Positions 22,557-33,738 of a DNA stretch of 64,000 nucleotides are shown one piece after another. Under the pieces are notes generated by a model. The model was given only the letters and a program-made list of their open reading frames with translations, was not told where the DNA came from and did not search any database. Position numbers and translations under genes: made by a program. Source of the DNA: Antedon bifida (Eukaryota > Echinodermata > Crinoidea > Comatulida > Antedonidae); assembly GCA_963402885.1 (NCBI GenBank), contig OY727099.1, positions 24,943,001-25,007,000 on the forward strand. Direction: 5' to 3'. The number at the start of each line of letters is the position of its first letter. Position 1 is the stretch's first letter.

Positions 22557-22679
22557 TATTTTAAATAAATCATGGATTTCATATTTAAATTATTAATATG
22601 TTTCAATGACAAATTTATTTAAATATTTAAAGTAAAGAAATTCAAATATTTATGACACGTCTTAATAAACAATTTCGCA

Positions 22680-23170
22680 GAAATAACATCAGAGGACTCA
22701 TGACAAAATGAGCGACAAATTAAATCAGAGAGATCTGGACACAGGCAACAATTTGCTACATTTAATCTACATCATTTTAAGCGTTTCACGATAATTGACA
22801 ATAGCAAGCATATACACAGCGAAGAACAATAAACATGACATTGTCAGAGACAGCAATCCTCTGAGACGGACATGCATTGTTAACCCTACGACCTACCTCG
22901 TAATTTTGTCAAATGAAAGGGGTAGAATCGCGTCTGTACATTTGGTGCCGTGGTTGACTTCATCCTCACCTCTTCATCGCCGTTTTCCTATTACTACTAC
23001 GAACACGACGACACTCCGCATTGTGTGTCGTACACAATACTCATGTTGACCTATGCTAGTGGCTTTGTTTTTTTTGTACATCCATTTTATTACGCCAGAA
23101 TGCACAAATGAATTGCACTCGCTGATTAATCACCGCTGGGATCATCCGCATAATATGTTCATATACTAGG
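22680..23170. promoter_or_regulatory. Candidate regulatory island
   Basis: About 490 bp with raised G+C and CpG content. Motifs include GCATTGTTAAC (Sox-type ATTGTT), GCTGATTAATCACCG with a palindromic TGATTAATCA, and several GACG/ACGA elements. An 84-codon plus frame (22795-23049) has no acceptor or donor and no domain. Judged non-coding. Confidence 0.3.
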
Positions 23171-23970
23171 TTTCTACATTTCCGGCTTACTAAGACAATT
23201 ACATCCCATTATTATATCAAACACAGAACAAGGTTATACCCTCATGCACAATTTCAAACCAGATATCTCTTCTCATGAGTATTTCACGGACAGACGTGCT
23301 GGCATTTTCATGCAAATTTTTTTCAAATGATGCAATTACATTACAATAAATGATTTTAAATGTTTATTAATATATTCCTATACGATCTAATGATGTAGTA
23401 TTAAAAGTCGAAACACAATTGTATTATCATACATATCTCTGTCTCTGCGTCTAAAAGACGATTGTATTAAAAATATCTTTAAACATTAGTATTGCTTCCG
23501 TGCTCATTCCGATACAACCTAATAAAATTTACGGATTTGGGAGACAATAAAAATTAATTACAGTTATGATGTCTATAGCTAGCATAAACACCTAATTTTG
23601 TAATACTTCCGATGTCAAGGAATATTGTTTCATTTAAAATGACTGCACTGGCAAAATAAAATATTTCCCTAAGGTCAACAACGAAGCTCGAAAACACAAT
23701 TGTACATTTCAGTTATATATTTTATAAGAGGAAGTCAAACACAATGCAAATTAGATAGTAAGGCAGACATAGCTACAATTTATATCACCACGCAAAATGC
23801 TTGTGAGTTTATTTGTACTATACCAGCATATTCTAGTTTTTTCTCATTCATTTTTACCATCTTACGTTTATTGTCATGTTTTTTTTTTTTTTTTATCCAT
23901 ATATCTTTTAATCGAGTCTGTTCATACAGTATTTTTATCATAAAATTAAATCGTTTCCTTGGCTTGAATT
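23171..23970. other. AT-rich intergenic sequence
   Basis: No recognised feature. Confidence 0.5.
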
Positions 23971-24122
23971 AAGCTCTGTTTGCACTATCAAACTAGTGTG
24001 GCATGCCCTAATATGGTAGGGATATTCCCAAATATGGTAGTGATATGGCATCATCATGTCCATATATGGGCACATCACATTTTTTTTGTCACATGAAAGT
24101 TTGATAGTGTAGACAGAGCTTT
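23971..24122 (+). mobile_element. CArG-MITE copy 6
   Basis: Complete copy flanked by TTA on both sides of AGCTCTG...CAGAGCT. Three perfect CArG sites: 24007-24016 (CCTAATATGG), 24028-24037 (CCAAATATGG) and 24060-24069 (CCATATATGG). Confidence 0.88.
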
Positions 24123-26100
24123 AGTAAAAATATATAACATGACTAGCCCACTAGATTAGTAAGCTAAATTATTTAAAAAAAATTAAATTCACAAAGTACA
24201 CGGGATAATGTTGGCTTGCCCAGAGAAGTTTTTGCCAGACGGTGTATGCTGAATTAAACAAAAATTATAAAACTATTCACCAGATCGTCTTAAGCAGGCT
24301 TGTTGTTATATCACACTGGTGGTTAGAAGTTGCCCTATTTATTTTATTATCCCCACCAAGGATGGTCACAGCTTGCCCAGAGAGGCTTATAGCTAGAAAG
24401 TGTACGGCGGTCGGGCTAGTAGTACTAAATCGAGCTTGGTTATTTCTAATCGTGAGATATAAATCCCATGAAATTATTAATAATTATAAATCAAAGTTGT
24501 ATATATTTAGTTCTGTCTAAGTAATTATTTATGTTTCAAATCAGGTTCGGTATGGAAGTAGGGTGAATATGTGCAGGAGTTCTATATATCTGTTGGTACA
24601 TTCAAATTACAAATGCGACTACGCATTCAGTTAAAAATTACATCAATCACAGATTGCTAGTATCGTATATCATACTTTGTCTGTTTCTACTGATTGTTCC
24701 TAATGATCAACTCCACTTGAAATGTCCTAATTCGCAGTATATTGTTCAAATAAATAAATAATTATTAAACCAAGAGGAAGACCAAGAATATTAATGCTCA
24801 TGTAGGTAGGTCACATGGTCTCCTTTTGGTTTGGATTGCAGTGTAATAGTCAGTGGCAGATCAAGGATTTTGAAATAGTGGGGGATCAGGGTCTAAAAAT
24901 GGTGAAATGAAGGGCTGAGTTTAATTTGATGTCCTATCTTTTGCATTAATTACAATTTGCGAAATTTAGCGGGGCCGGGCTAGATAAGCTGCCCCCTGGA
25001 TTCGCCCCTAATAGTATATGGATCTGGGGCAACATGGAGGAGATACCCGGCAGCGTGGGCTCACTCTTTTATATTAACTATCTGTACATAATTCTTTACG
25101 TTAAAGCATTCATGAATACGTACATGTGCGACGTTTCGACTTGATTTCAACAAATCTTCATCAATCAATTTAAAAGGGGCACCCTCTATAGTCTTTTGAA
25201 TTATACTCTTGCGCTTTTGAGATGTTTTATTTCAAATGATAACAGAACTTGAAATCGGAGATGGGGATTTGGAGAAAAAAGGGGTTGATATAAACTTAAT
25301 AAGTTAATTTTATCAAAGCATGTGGAAAAAGAAATAAACAGACAAATTTGACATTAATGAAATGAATCTGGAAAAAAAAATTATGAAAATGAAAAGTGAC
25401 AGCAGATCGAAGGGGGTGTTCTTGGGGTACTCTCTTCCTTTTGATGGATAACATTAAATTATGAACTACCTTTCGACAGGCTATTAATATTCTACATTAG
25501 TCCTCCCCTGTTTAAAAAATCCTGCATCTGCCCCTCAACAATGTACTATACTATCCTCTACCCCCAATCATGTGTGGCAGACTGTTCCATTTCCCAGTGG
25601 GGATGATTGTCCAATGCATTTCCTTTATGCTCATTGAAGGGGGATATGCCAACTAAGGTCACCGCTGCATTTGTAGGTTATGTTTTTATTTGTTTCCTTA
25701 TAATACCCATGTAGTAAAAATTGAGTAGGATGACGGTTATACATACTTGTGGGTCCTCAAGGTAATTCGGCTGACATTAATTTCAAAGAAACCTAAAGCA
25801 ATATTTATAGTTTATAGGAAGTATCAACCACAGACAGGTGTCAAATATGTTATGAATAATAAATAACCTATGTGATGTCATTAAAATTTATCATTGTATT
25901 ACTGCAAAAAAATCAACCTTCTGTTTTACTGCAGAGAAAGGACATTTCCTTTTAATTTGTATACAATAATTATAAAGAGAAATGTTTTTGATGTACTTTC
26001 TTATGTTTTATGATTTAAAAAACAATATTACATTATTACATTATTATTACATTATTACAATCTTATGAAGATATCTTAGGATTCAATTTGTTTACTTCAT
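24123..26100. repeat. Intergenic sequence with decayed dispersed repeats
   Basis: At 24860-25020 a dispersed element with AAGGATTTTGAAATAG, GGGG runs and CCCCCTGGATTCGCCCC; related pieces occur at 25500-25540, 32318-32360, 32740-32860, 43007-43060 and 49490-49560. A GCTTGCCCAGAGA motif occurs twice (24210-24240 and 24374-24410). At 25128-25165 GACGTTTCGACTTG...AATCTTCATCA recalls Penelope-like ends. No gene. Confidence 0.45.
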
Positions 26101-26107
26101 TATGTAT

Positions 26108-26350
26108 GGGACTTATGTGTGAACAGGACTTATGTGTGAACAGGACTTATATGTGAACAGGACATATGTGTGAACAGGATTTATGTGTGAACTGGATTTA
26201 TGTGTGAACAGGACTTATGAGTGAACAGGATTTATGTGTGAACAGGACTTATGTGTGAACAGGATTTATGTGTGAACAGGATTTATGTGGAACAGGACTT
26301 ACCGTATATGTGACATGGTACTTATGTGTGAATGGGATTTATGTTTGAAC
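26108..26350 (+). repeat. 17-bp minisatellite
   Basis: About 14 units of GGACTTATGTGTGAACA with A/T and C/T variants; the right end is disturbed by an insertion (TACCGTATATGTGACATG). Confidence 0.88.
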
Positions 26351-27007
26351 ATGAATTAGTAGTTTTCAGTAGTAAGTAGGGGGTCAAGACGCGAAAAATA
26401 TTATCGGGTAATCTACCATCTTTTATTCAGCATATCTCAACTTAAAACGTTGTAGTAGATAACAATAAAATAAGTATAGAGTATATTATTATAGGTCATA
26501 TCCAGGTATACCCTTAAACAAATAAATTCTATAGAAATCATTGCGTTTTGTTTATTATTGTCATTGCTATTATAAGCAGTTCTTTATTCTAAACACAAAC
26601 AATGAACAATGGGGATGAAACACAGGTACCATAGTTCCTCAAACTTTAAGTGACGGCAAACAAAAAACCGAGCACTGTCATCATTTCAATTTATAGACCA
26701 ATGAAAACAACAAGAGGACTTATGTGCGTTTGAGGTATGTGATCTACTCCCACACATCAGTGATTGAATTACTTAGCAACAAACTCCTAAGGCAAAGAGT
26801 CATCAAAAAGAAAGAGAATGGCTCTCAAAAACAAATGGGTCATAATAATAAAACCTAATATACAAAGTACAATGAAAGCCTCACAAAGGACTAAGAAACT
26901 TAAAATATCTACGGTATCTCCCAGAGCATGTACTTAACTCCTTTAGGACCTTTTACAGTTTCCATAAACTTTAACAAATTTACATTGAACATCTAGACCT
27001 AATTCTT
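26351..27007. other. Intergenic sequence, nothing recognised
   Basis: No gene, no second copy of any repeat noticed. Confidence 0.5.
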
Positions 27008-27172
27008 AAGCTCTGTCTATACTATCAAACTATTTTGACAAAAACAAATGTGATGTGCCCAAATATGGTAACGATATGCCCAAATATGGTAGTGGTATGA
27101 CATCATCATGTCCATATATGGGCACATCACATTCTTTTGTCACATAAAGTTTGATATTGTAGACCTATCTCT
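27008..27172 (+). mobile_element. CArG-MITE copy 7
   Basis: Left end AAGCTCTGTCTATACTATC; the right end is degraded after TTGATATTGTAGAC. Three perfect CArG sites: 27059-27068 and 27080-27089 (CCAAATATGG, 21 bp apart) and 27112-27121 (CCATATATGG). Confidence 0.86.
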
Positions 27173-27400
27173 TACCTATTTAGAAGATGGTAAGAAGTTG
27201 TCGTATCCTAAATACTTGCTGAAAAATTCCTCATTTATCTGAAAAATACAGAAAAAATATAGATAACTTTATTAATATATAATATGAATTTTATTTTATC
27301 TTTTGGTTACAGATCGTGTTGAGATGTTGTCAGAAACGCCACAAGCAAAAGCCATAAAATTGGCACAAGTTTAGTTTAAGTTTTAACCCAGAACAACTAT

Positions 27401-27549
27401 AAAGCTCTGTCGACACTATCAAACTTTATGTGACAAAAAAATGTGATGTGCCCATAAATGGACATCACTACTATATTTGGGCATATAACTACCATATTTG
27501 GGCACATCACACTTTTTTTGTCAAACTAGTTTGATGGTGTAAACAGCTT
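27401..27549 (-). mobile_element. CArG-MITE copy 8
   Basis: Opposite orientation to copy 7, only 230 bp away, so the two could form a large hairpin. Flanked by TAA on both sides. Perfect CArG at 27452-27461 (CCATAAATGG) and 27492-27501 (CCATATTTGG). Confidence 0.86.
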
Positions 27550-28180
27550 AAGAATTGGATAATATGGATAGAAGCATATGCAATGATAATTTCCAGAATC
27601 CTACGAAATTAGAAGGAAAAATATCTATTTTGAAAGATGAGTAGTTACACCTGAAAATTCCAATCAATTCAAAAAGAAAAAAAAAGTTTCTATAATTATA
27701 TTCCTATTGAATATCAGTTTTAATGTATTATTATCAGAGAAAGATGCTAATTTAGTTCTCCTCACCCTTAATAAACTTTATATTATTTTTGAATCATCTG
27801 TATTATTCATTCTAAAATAAAATAGCTAATAAAATTTGGATGATATCAAATGTAGGTTTCGCTCTACCCATCTCTGATTGTCGGATGTTGAACTAATTTT
27901 CTTCAAGTCCCATGTTGTTACTCCAGACCTCCTTCAATCATTGTTTCAAATGATTCTACGAATAAAGTTGCTAAATTATAATTCAAAATTTCAGATCGGT
28001 TTTTTCAGAATAGTTGCTATTTGTCATGGAAAAAAAAAATATATCTGTATTTATAAATCCAATAAATACTGTTATAGATATTTATACATATTAGCCCTCT
28101 CGAAATATAAACTATGATTTTTTAAATGAATATAGATGTAATGCTAAGATGTTACAATAGTACTAGATAAACTAAAAAAT
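27550..28180. other. AT-rich intergenic sequence
   Basis: No gene. The 79-codon plus frame at 27878-28117 has no domain or splice context. Confidence 0.5.
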
Positions 28181-28400
28181 AGTGGAGCTGTAGCTTGGTG
28201 GTTAACATGCTTGCCTTCCAATCCCAAGGTTCGGGGTTCAATCCTGACCTGCGCCAGGGTTGTAACTCACGACTCTTTCAACTCCACTCCCTCAAATGAG
28301 ACTTAGTTTATATATAAGCATGATAAATTATTAAATAGTTTATCCATCCTGTAATTGGCGAGTTACTCGCTGTTGGATGCGTATGAAAAAAAATTAAAAA
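28181..28400 (+). repeat. tRNA-derived SINE-like element
   Basis: An A-box-like TAGCTTGGTGG at 28191-28201 (10 of 11 to the TRGYNNARNGG consensus) and a B-box-like GGGTTCAATCC at 28235-28245 are spaced as in a tRNA head. An unrelated body follows, ending near an A-rich tail at about 28385-28402. A functional tRNA is unlikely because the T loop is one base short and no matching acceptor stem was found. Confidence 0.6.
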
Positions 28401-28572
28401 ACCCATAGAACACACCATTAAAATTGTCGCCACAACCCAGATATGGCAGTTTAAAACTCCGGCCTCTGTTCAGTCATGCATCACTACACCTGCGCCAAAC
28501 ATCTTCAAACTTTCTCATTTCGCCGCCGCCTTACTAAACCTCTAGTTTTATATTAAATCAATCAAAAAGGAC

Positions 28573-28655
28573 AAGAATAAGGATTCGAACCTGCAAATTT
28601 ATGCTTATAAGTGCAGTCATTAACCTAAAGACCACAGGAAAAACCTTGTATCAAC
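28573..28655 (-). repeat. Second tRNA-like SINE head, minus strand
   Basis: On the minus strand GGTTCGAATCC (28591-28581) is a perfect B box, with a weaker A-box-like TGGTCTTTAGG upstream. No 7-bp acceptor stem pairs with the 3' CTTGTCC. Best read as a decayed tRNA-derived SINE, not a tRNA gene. Confidence 0.5.
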
Positions 28656-29402
28656 ATCATACATATACAACATGCCGATGAGAGTGTATCACATGTTATC
28701 GACAATTTATATTAAATATATTTTGTCATTGTCAATTTTACATCTTTCATTCATTATTCAAAAGTCATTAGACTATAAGATAACAACTTTTAATATTTCA
28801 TAGATTTTTTTTTATTAAAGTAAAAATGAGTAGTGAATCCATTACTGACCACGGTAATATTTATGAAGTTATAGCTAAAAGACAATTTTTATTGATATAT
28901 ATTCATTAACTAGCGTTTCAAAACATTTTAAAGCACTGTAAGTAAGAATTTTATTACGATTTTATTATAACATTTTGTGAAGTCCTCACTTGCTAAGTGC
29001 ATGTGGATGTATTCACTGTGTGCATATTGCCTAAGTTAAGTTGAATAACGATTCTTTTCATTGTATTGGAAAAGACTTTCAAGACATTTTCTTTGATTTT
29101 TAACATATTAATTCTTACTGTGTGCTCAATAATAATGTTTGTCTTATATATAGAGCGCCTAATACAACTGTTTGATATTAAATACTTTATCTTAGTGCTA
29201 TATACACAAAAAATAGTAAAAGTTCATGAAATATCCTAAAACAATGTAAAATGACAGTACCTCTCCAATGAGAGATTTTACTAAGTATATACGGGCTCCC
29301 AGCCCCAAAATACAATAAATATTATAAGTTACCATGAACATTAGATAGGTACAATTGACATGATCTATATTTAAATTGGATTGTATTATAACTTTGTTTC
29401 TT
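28656..29402. other. AT-rich intergenic sequence
   Basis: No gene or repeat recognised. Confidence 0.5.
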
Positions 29403-29565
29403 AATCTCTGTCTACACTATCAAACTAGCTTCACAAAAAAAGTGTGATGTTCCCAAATATGGTAGTGATATGCTCAAATATGGTAGTTATATGACATCAT
29501 CATGTCCATATATGGGCAAATCACATTTTTTGTCACGTAAAGTTTGATAGTGTAGACAGAGCTTT
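29403..29565 (+). mobile_element. CArG-MITE copy 9
   Basis: Complete copy, TCTCTGTCTACACTATC to TGTAGACAGAGCTTT. Perfect CArG at 29453-29462 (CCAAATATGG) and 29506-29515 (CCATATATGG). Confidence 0.87.
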
Positions 29566-31700
29566 AGAAAACTGTTGAACTTAAATCAGAGATGTCTTCT
29601 GTTTCAAGACCCTGCTATAGTAACCGTAGACTTTCTTCACAATGGAAAAGTTGTAACAGTACAGATTACCTTTCTTTTGAACGGTCAATGACAAATTAAA
29701 TTGTAAAAGCTAAATAATATTCGAAACCAATCTTGACGGAACATCCTGTATTTCACTCTAGAATCTTTTAACAAACTTTCAACAGTTTGAAACAAACGAA
29801 TACAAACAAAGAAATTACACAAACCTTTTACAAATGTACAATTACCAAAGAAGAATAAACTTTAGCGTTACTAAATGGTCCACTTCTTACTGAACACTTT
29901 GTACTCTCTTTAAAACTAAATTCACATTGAATGAATGGATACCAGTTTTTTTCCAACAATCCTATTACGTACTTGGCTCTGTGACAAAAATTCCAGCCAA
30001 ACAACTGAACAATTGTTTCCAGCTTGCATTGTGTTTTAAAAATGAGGAAATTCACTGTTAAATATTAGGTTTCTTATTTTCATAAAAAAAATGACCTTGC
30101 CTGTCAACACAAGGTGCTTGGTTCAACTTTCATATATTTCGTTTTGCAGACCTCCCAAAAATAAAATTTAAAAATAACGAGAACAAACTCTTTTGTTTTC
30201 ATTTCTTGTGCTATGCCACATTACGGATGGTCATTTGTGATTGGTCAAATTACTTTGACACGCATTGTGTGTACATCCTTCATTGCAACATAGTGGCTTT
30301 AAAGTCCGCTAAAGAATTTACTCTCAATGCAACATATAAAATTGCTTTTCCACCAATCGTGCATCGTCCTTTGCAAATACAGTTAAACTAACATTTGTTA
30401 TTGGGACGAATCTAAACACTATAATACTGCCAACCCTAACACTAACTAACACTAACAAACTAACACTATTACATTGGATTGATAATTAGAAGGATGAACA
30501 GAAAAGGTCAGTTTAATTATGACTAAACATGTGGAACTTTATTTCATTAATTATTGGAAAACTCAAGGTAAATATGCTTAGGCCTGCATCAATACAGACA
30601 ATAAGAAATACCTTACATTAGTAGAGAATGAATGACACTAAACTGGGAAATACCAATCCTCTTTATGGAAGACAACACTTTTTGTCTAATTGACTAATAA
30701 TACACATAATGTATACATTACTTCCAATTTTGTTGGATTATTCTATTATATAAAAAGTAGAAAGATATTTGAAATGAAAACATTATGGCCTAAGACTATG
30801 GTCAAGATGTATGCCTCTATTGGAGAAACATGCCCCAAGAAACTTCCTAAGGGTAGTCATGATACTCTTGACAGGAACCCAGATGTCCCAAGACCATGGC
30901 CAAGGAGAAAGCCAGCTCTTGATGGCACAAATCACAACCAAAGGATGCATTCTCTCTATCTTTCGTGTTCTCTCTTTACAATAATCTTGATACGGAAAAG
31001 GTCGTAGTGATTCCGCATACCCGTACCCCCTAATCTTGGTTAAAGTGCCCGTTTAACCTAGAGACTAGCAACAGACGTGGTGGTAAATAGGCCTAACTAT
31101 TGTAGCCTAGCTTGTGATGATTTTTGCCATTGTTATGGAAAAACGAATCCCTTATAAAAATCCTGACTACACAGACTTGCTCACCTAGCTTTTGTGTTGT
31201 TGCTGTCACTGTTTTCAGTTGAAGAATTTAGTGACACAATCATACTGTTTGGTCATTAAAACAACTTCATACAGTGGATTGTTTCAATCCATACCGATTA
31301 TTGTTGTATAATTTATTTTACTCAATCAGATTTAACCAGATATGTATACAAATGACAATTCATACCGCAGGCCGAAAGTCCTTCATAATATTATGTACAT
31401 TTACAAAGTGAGAAAACAAAAAGATTTAAATTCTAAAGCGATACTAATCCAAGTTCAAACTCAAAATTAAAGTTGTTTCAAATTTTTTTGATGAGGTATC
31501 ATTATCGAATTGACATCAAATTTGACGATCTAATATTTTGACAAAAACATGTTTACAAGTTTTTGGGGATCCTCTTGAGATTTCAAAAGACAACCACAAT
31601 TGAAGATGTCACCTAAAGTGTCCAGAAAACACTAAATGTTATCAGCATATCAGACAAAAAGCAAGTGTATTTTAACTCAATAGCCTGGGACACAATTACA
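29566..31700. other. Intergenic sequence, no gene recognised
   Basis: Contains short frames on both strands (29828-30055 minus, 30206-30391 plus, 30690-31007 plus) without domains or splice borders. A small CACTAACTAACACTAAC run at about 30438-30468 is a simple repeat. Confidence 0.5.
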
Positions 31701-31725
31701 CCATGGAGTAATCTCTTCAGCTCCT

Positions 31726-31943
31726 CGATCTTTCCAAAGATTGTGATAATAACTTCAGCAGCCAATCAAAAACGAGTAAACTGATGACATCACAGGTAGA
31801 CAAGCTCAAGGCCACCTGGGTAATATGCAACATCTTCTTGATCTTTCCAAAAATTGTGATAATAACTTGCATCAGCCAATCGAAAACGAGTAAACTGATG
31901 ACATCACAGGTAGACAAGCTCAAGGCCACCTGGGTAATATGCG
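31726..31943. repeat. Tandem duplication, about 113-bp period
   Basis: Two copies (31726-31828 and 31839-31943) share GATCTTTCCAAA(G/A)ATTGTG, ACGAGTAAACTGATGACAT and CAAGCTCAAGGCCACCTGG nearly unchanged. A frame runs across both copies on each strand because the unit has few stops. No family is known to me. Confidence 0.85.
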
Positions 31944-33682
31944 AATCAGTTACTTTGGATGGCAGTGCCCTAATTACCTGTAATCATAATACGACAAATT
32001 ATGAATTTCCTCTTTTTTCCCCGTCCCTCTTCAATAATAAAGCGTATCGGCATGTCGTCTTATTATATAGCAGTAACTTAAGCCAACTATGTTTTGTCGG
32101 ATATATTCTCTTACATATATCGTATTGTGATATATTCTGAAATAGTCGATTTGTTCATAAATATTAAATACATTCTTTCCTTTTTATTTATTTATATTTT
32201 AAACTTTAATATGAACCTGAGCTTTCATAAACATATGGTATAAAGTTATTACGCCTTTCTTTTTTTCTCAAAGTTTTTTTTTTTTGCTGTAAAGTTTAAA
32301 CTAATATCTTTTGCATTGTGAATTTCAAAATTAGGGGCTCCCTTGGATCTGCCCATGGTAAAAAAAAAGGTAAAAAGACAGAGAGAGAACAAAGTGGCAA
32401 GAATTTTTTCAGAGATATTGACAAGTACTTGGAAAAGTAATAAATAGATAATAGTGTTTAAATAAATCATTGTTAAGGAAACGTATATTATGAATGGATA
32501 CACCCACTATAGAAATGTTTAAAAGGCATTCATTTGTAATCTATAATAACAAATTAACAATTGTATTATTCCCATACCTGAATCATTTGATGTGGAAAAT
32601 AATAGCAAGATCATTACACAGCACTTTTATTCTTTTCAACCATAATTGTTATATTCTCTTTGTTGGGTAATATTACTCTATAGTGAGGTATACAAACTAG
32701 GTGTAAAGAAACAATCTCTGTTATCTATATCTGCCATACTGTAGGCGGATTCAAGGGGGAGAGCCCAATTGGCCCGGACCGTTCCCCACCCCCACCCTGA
32801 ATTTTGCAAAAGATAGGACACTAACTTCAGTTCAGCAAAATCCTGGATCTGCTACTGTATCTAGGGGCATGTAGCTAGGGGTAGGGAGTTCAGGGAAAGA
32901 AGAGGTTAAAGGTTAAAATGAAACCCTCTTTTTTTAAAAAGTGCATCAAAACCAGTTTTAAATGCATCCTCGTAAAATTCTCTTTTAAATTGTCAATTTT
33001 TGCACATTTATCCCTGAAGCTTCAATTGCACCCAATCCTAGTAAGCTTCATTATGAGGCTGCATTGGGATCAATACACCCTGTACCAGCTAGCAGTTAAG
33101 TAAAGTTAAATAGTTCCAACTAGCCTAACTAACACAAAAATACAAGATACCTAACATTGTCATTTCAACATTGTCCATGCTAGACTGTTCGCTGAATATA
33201 TATACGTCAACAGTATTTAAATTTTATTACTGATTTAAAACAAAAAAACAAAGATATTCATACTTCAATAAAAGCAATACAAAACGCAAACTGATAGTGT
33301 ACAACGCAAGTATTTCAGTCTGTACAACGAGAGTTCGGCAGAATGATACTGAATTCTGGAAGAGTGTTCCATGATATTCATTATCTTAGGTTGTGCATAG
33401 GTAAAAGATTTAAATATCTTTAATATCTTCAATGTAACTGCTTAATCTAATAATATCATCTTTCCATCAATTTACTAAAGATGTCAAATTCTGACCACCT
33501 TGCCTGCAGTTAAAGCAAGCTACGCATTGAACTACATTAACTATGATCGTTGAGGCCAGTAGATGGGATATCTGTCCCACAAATGACGGATGCGAAGAGT
33601 GATGGAAGGAGGAAAGTATTAACTGAGAATGATACATACTACCCGCCTACGGTATAAATTAGGCCGTGTAGTTTTAACATAC
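31944..33682. other. Intergenic sequence with a decayed repeat
   Basis: At 32740-32860 an inverse copy of the GGCGGATTC / CCCCACCC / GCAAAATCCTGGATCTGC dispersed element. A donor-like CAG|GTATGG on the minus strand at about 32580 has no clear acceptor. No gene. Confidence 0.45.
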
Positions 33683-33738
33683 CTGAATTTGTTTTCTCCA
33701 AAGCATTAGATTAGGTGCTGTATCAACGACAAGTAGAT
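33683..33738 (-). other. Candidate 56-bp internal exon (upstream SoxD 5' exon?)
   Basis: On the minus strand a pyrimidine-rich tract ending TTTCCTTCAG (AG at 33740-33739) is followed after 56 bp by CAG|GTATGT (GT at 33682-33681). Both signals are near consensus. Frame 3 is open throughout and reads LLVVDTAPNLMLWRKQIQ; the other two frames have stops. The gene it belongs to is unknown. Same strand and position upstream of SoxD fit an alternative 5' exon, which would be non-coding for SoxD because of the stop just before the SoxD ATG. In an AT-rich 64-kb window such pairs can arise by chance. Confidence 0.35.

Noticed and set aside
22289..22568. Poly-Asp and poly-Met frames
   Set aside because: Products of the (GAT)n microsatellite; no splice signals or conserved flanks.
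28181..28260. Functional tRNA gene
   Set aside because: A and B boxes are present, but the T loop is one base short and no acceptor stem pairs. A SINE head fits better. The same applies to 28573-28655 and 38144-38215.
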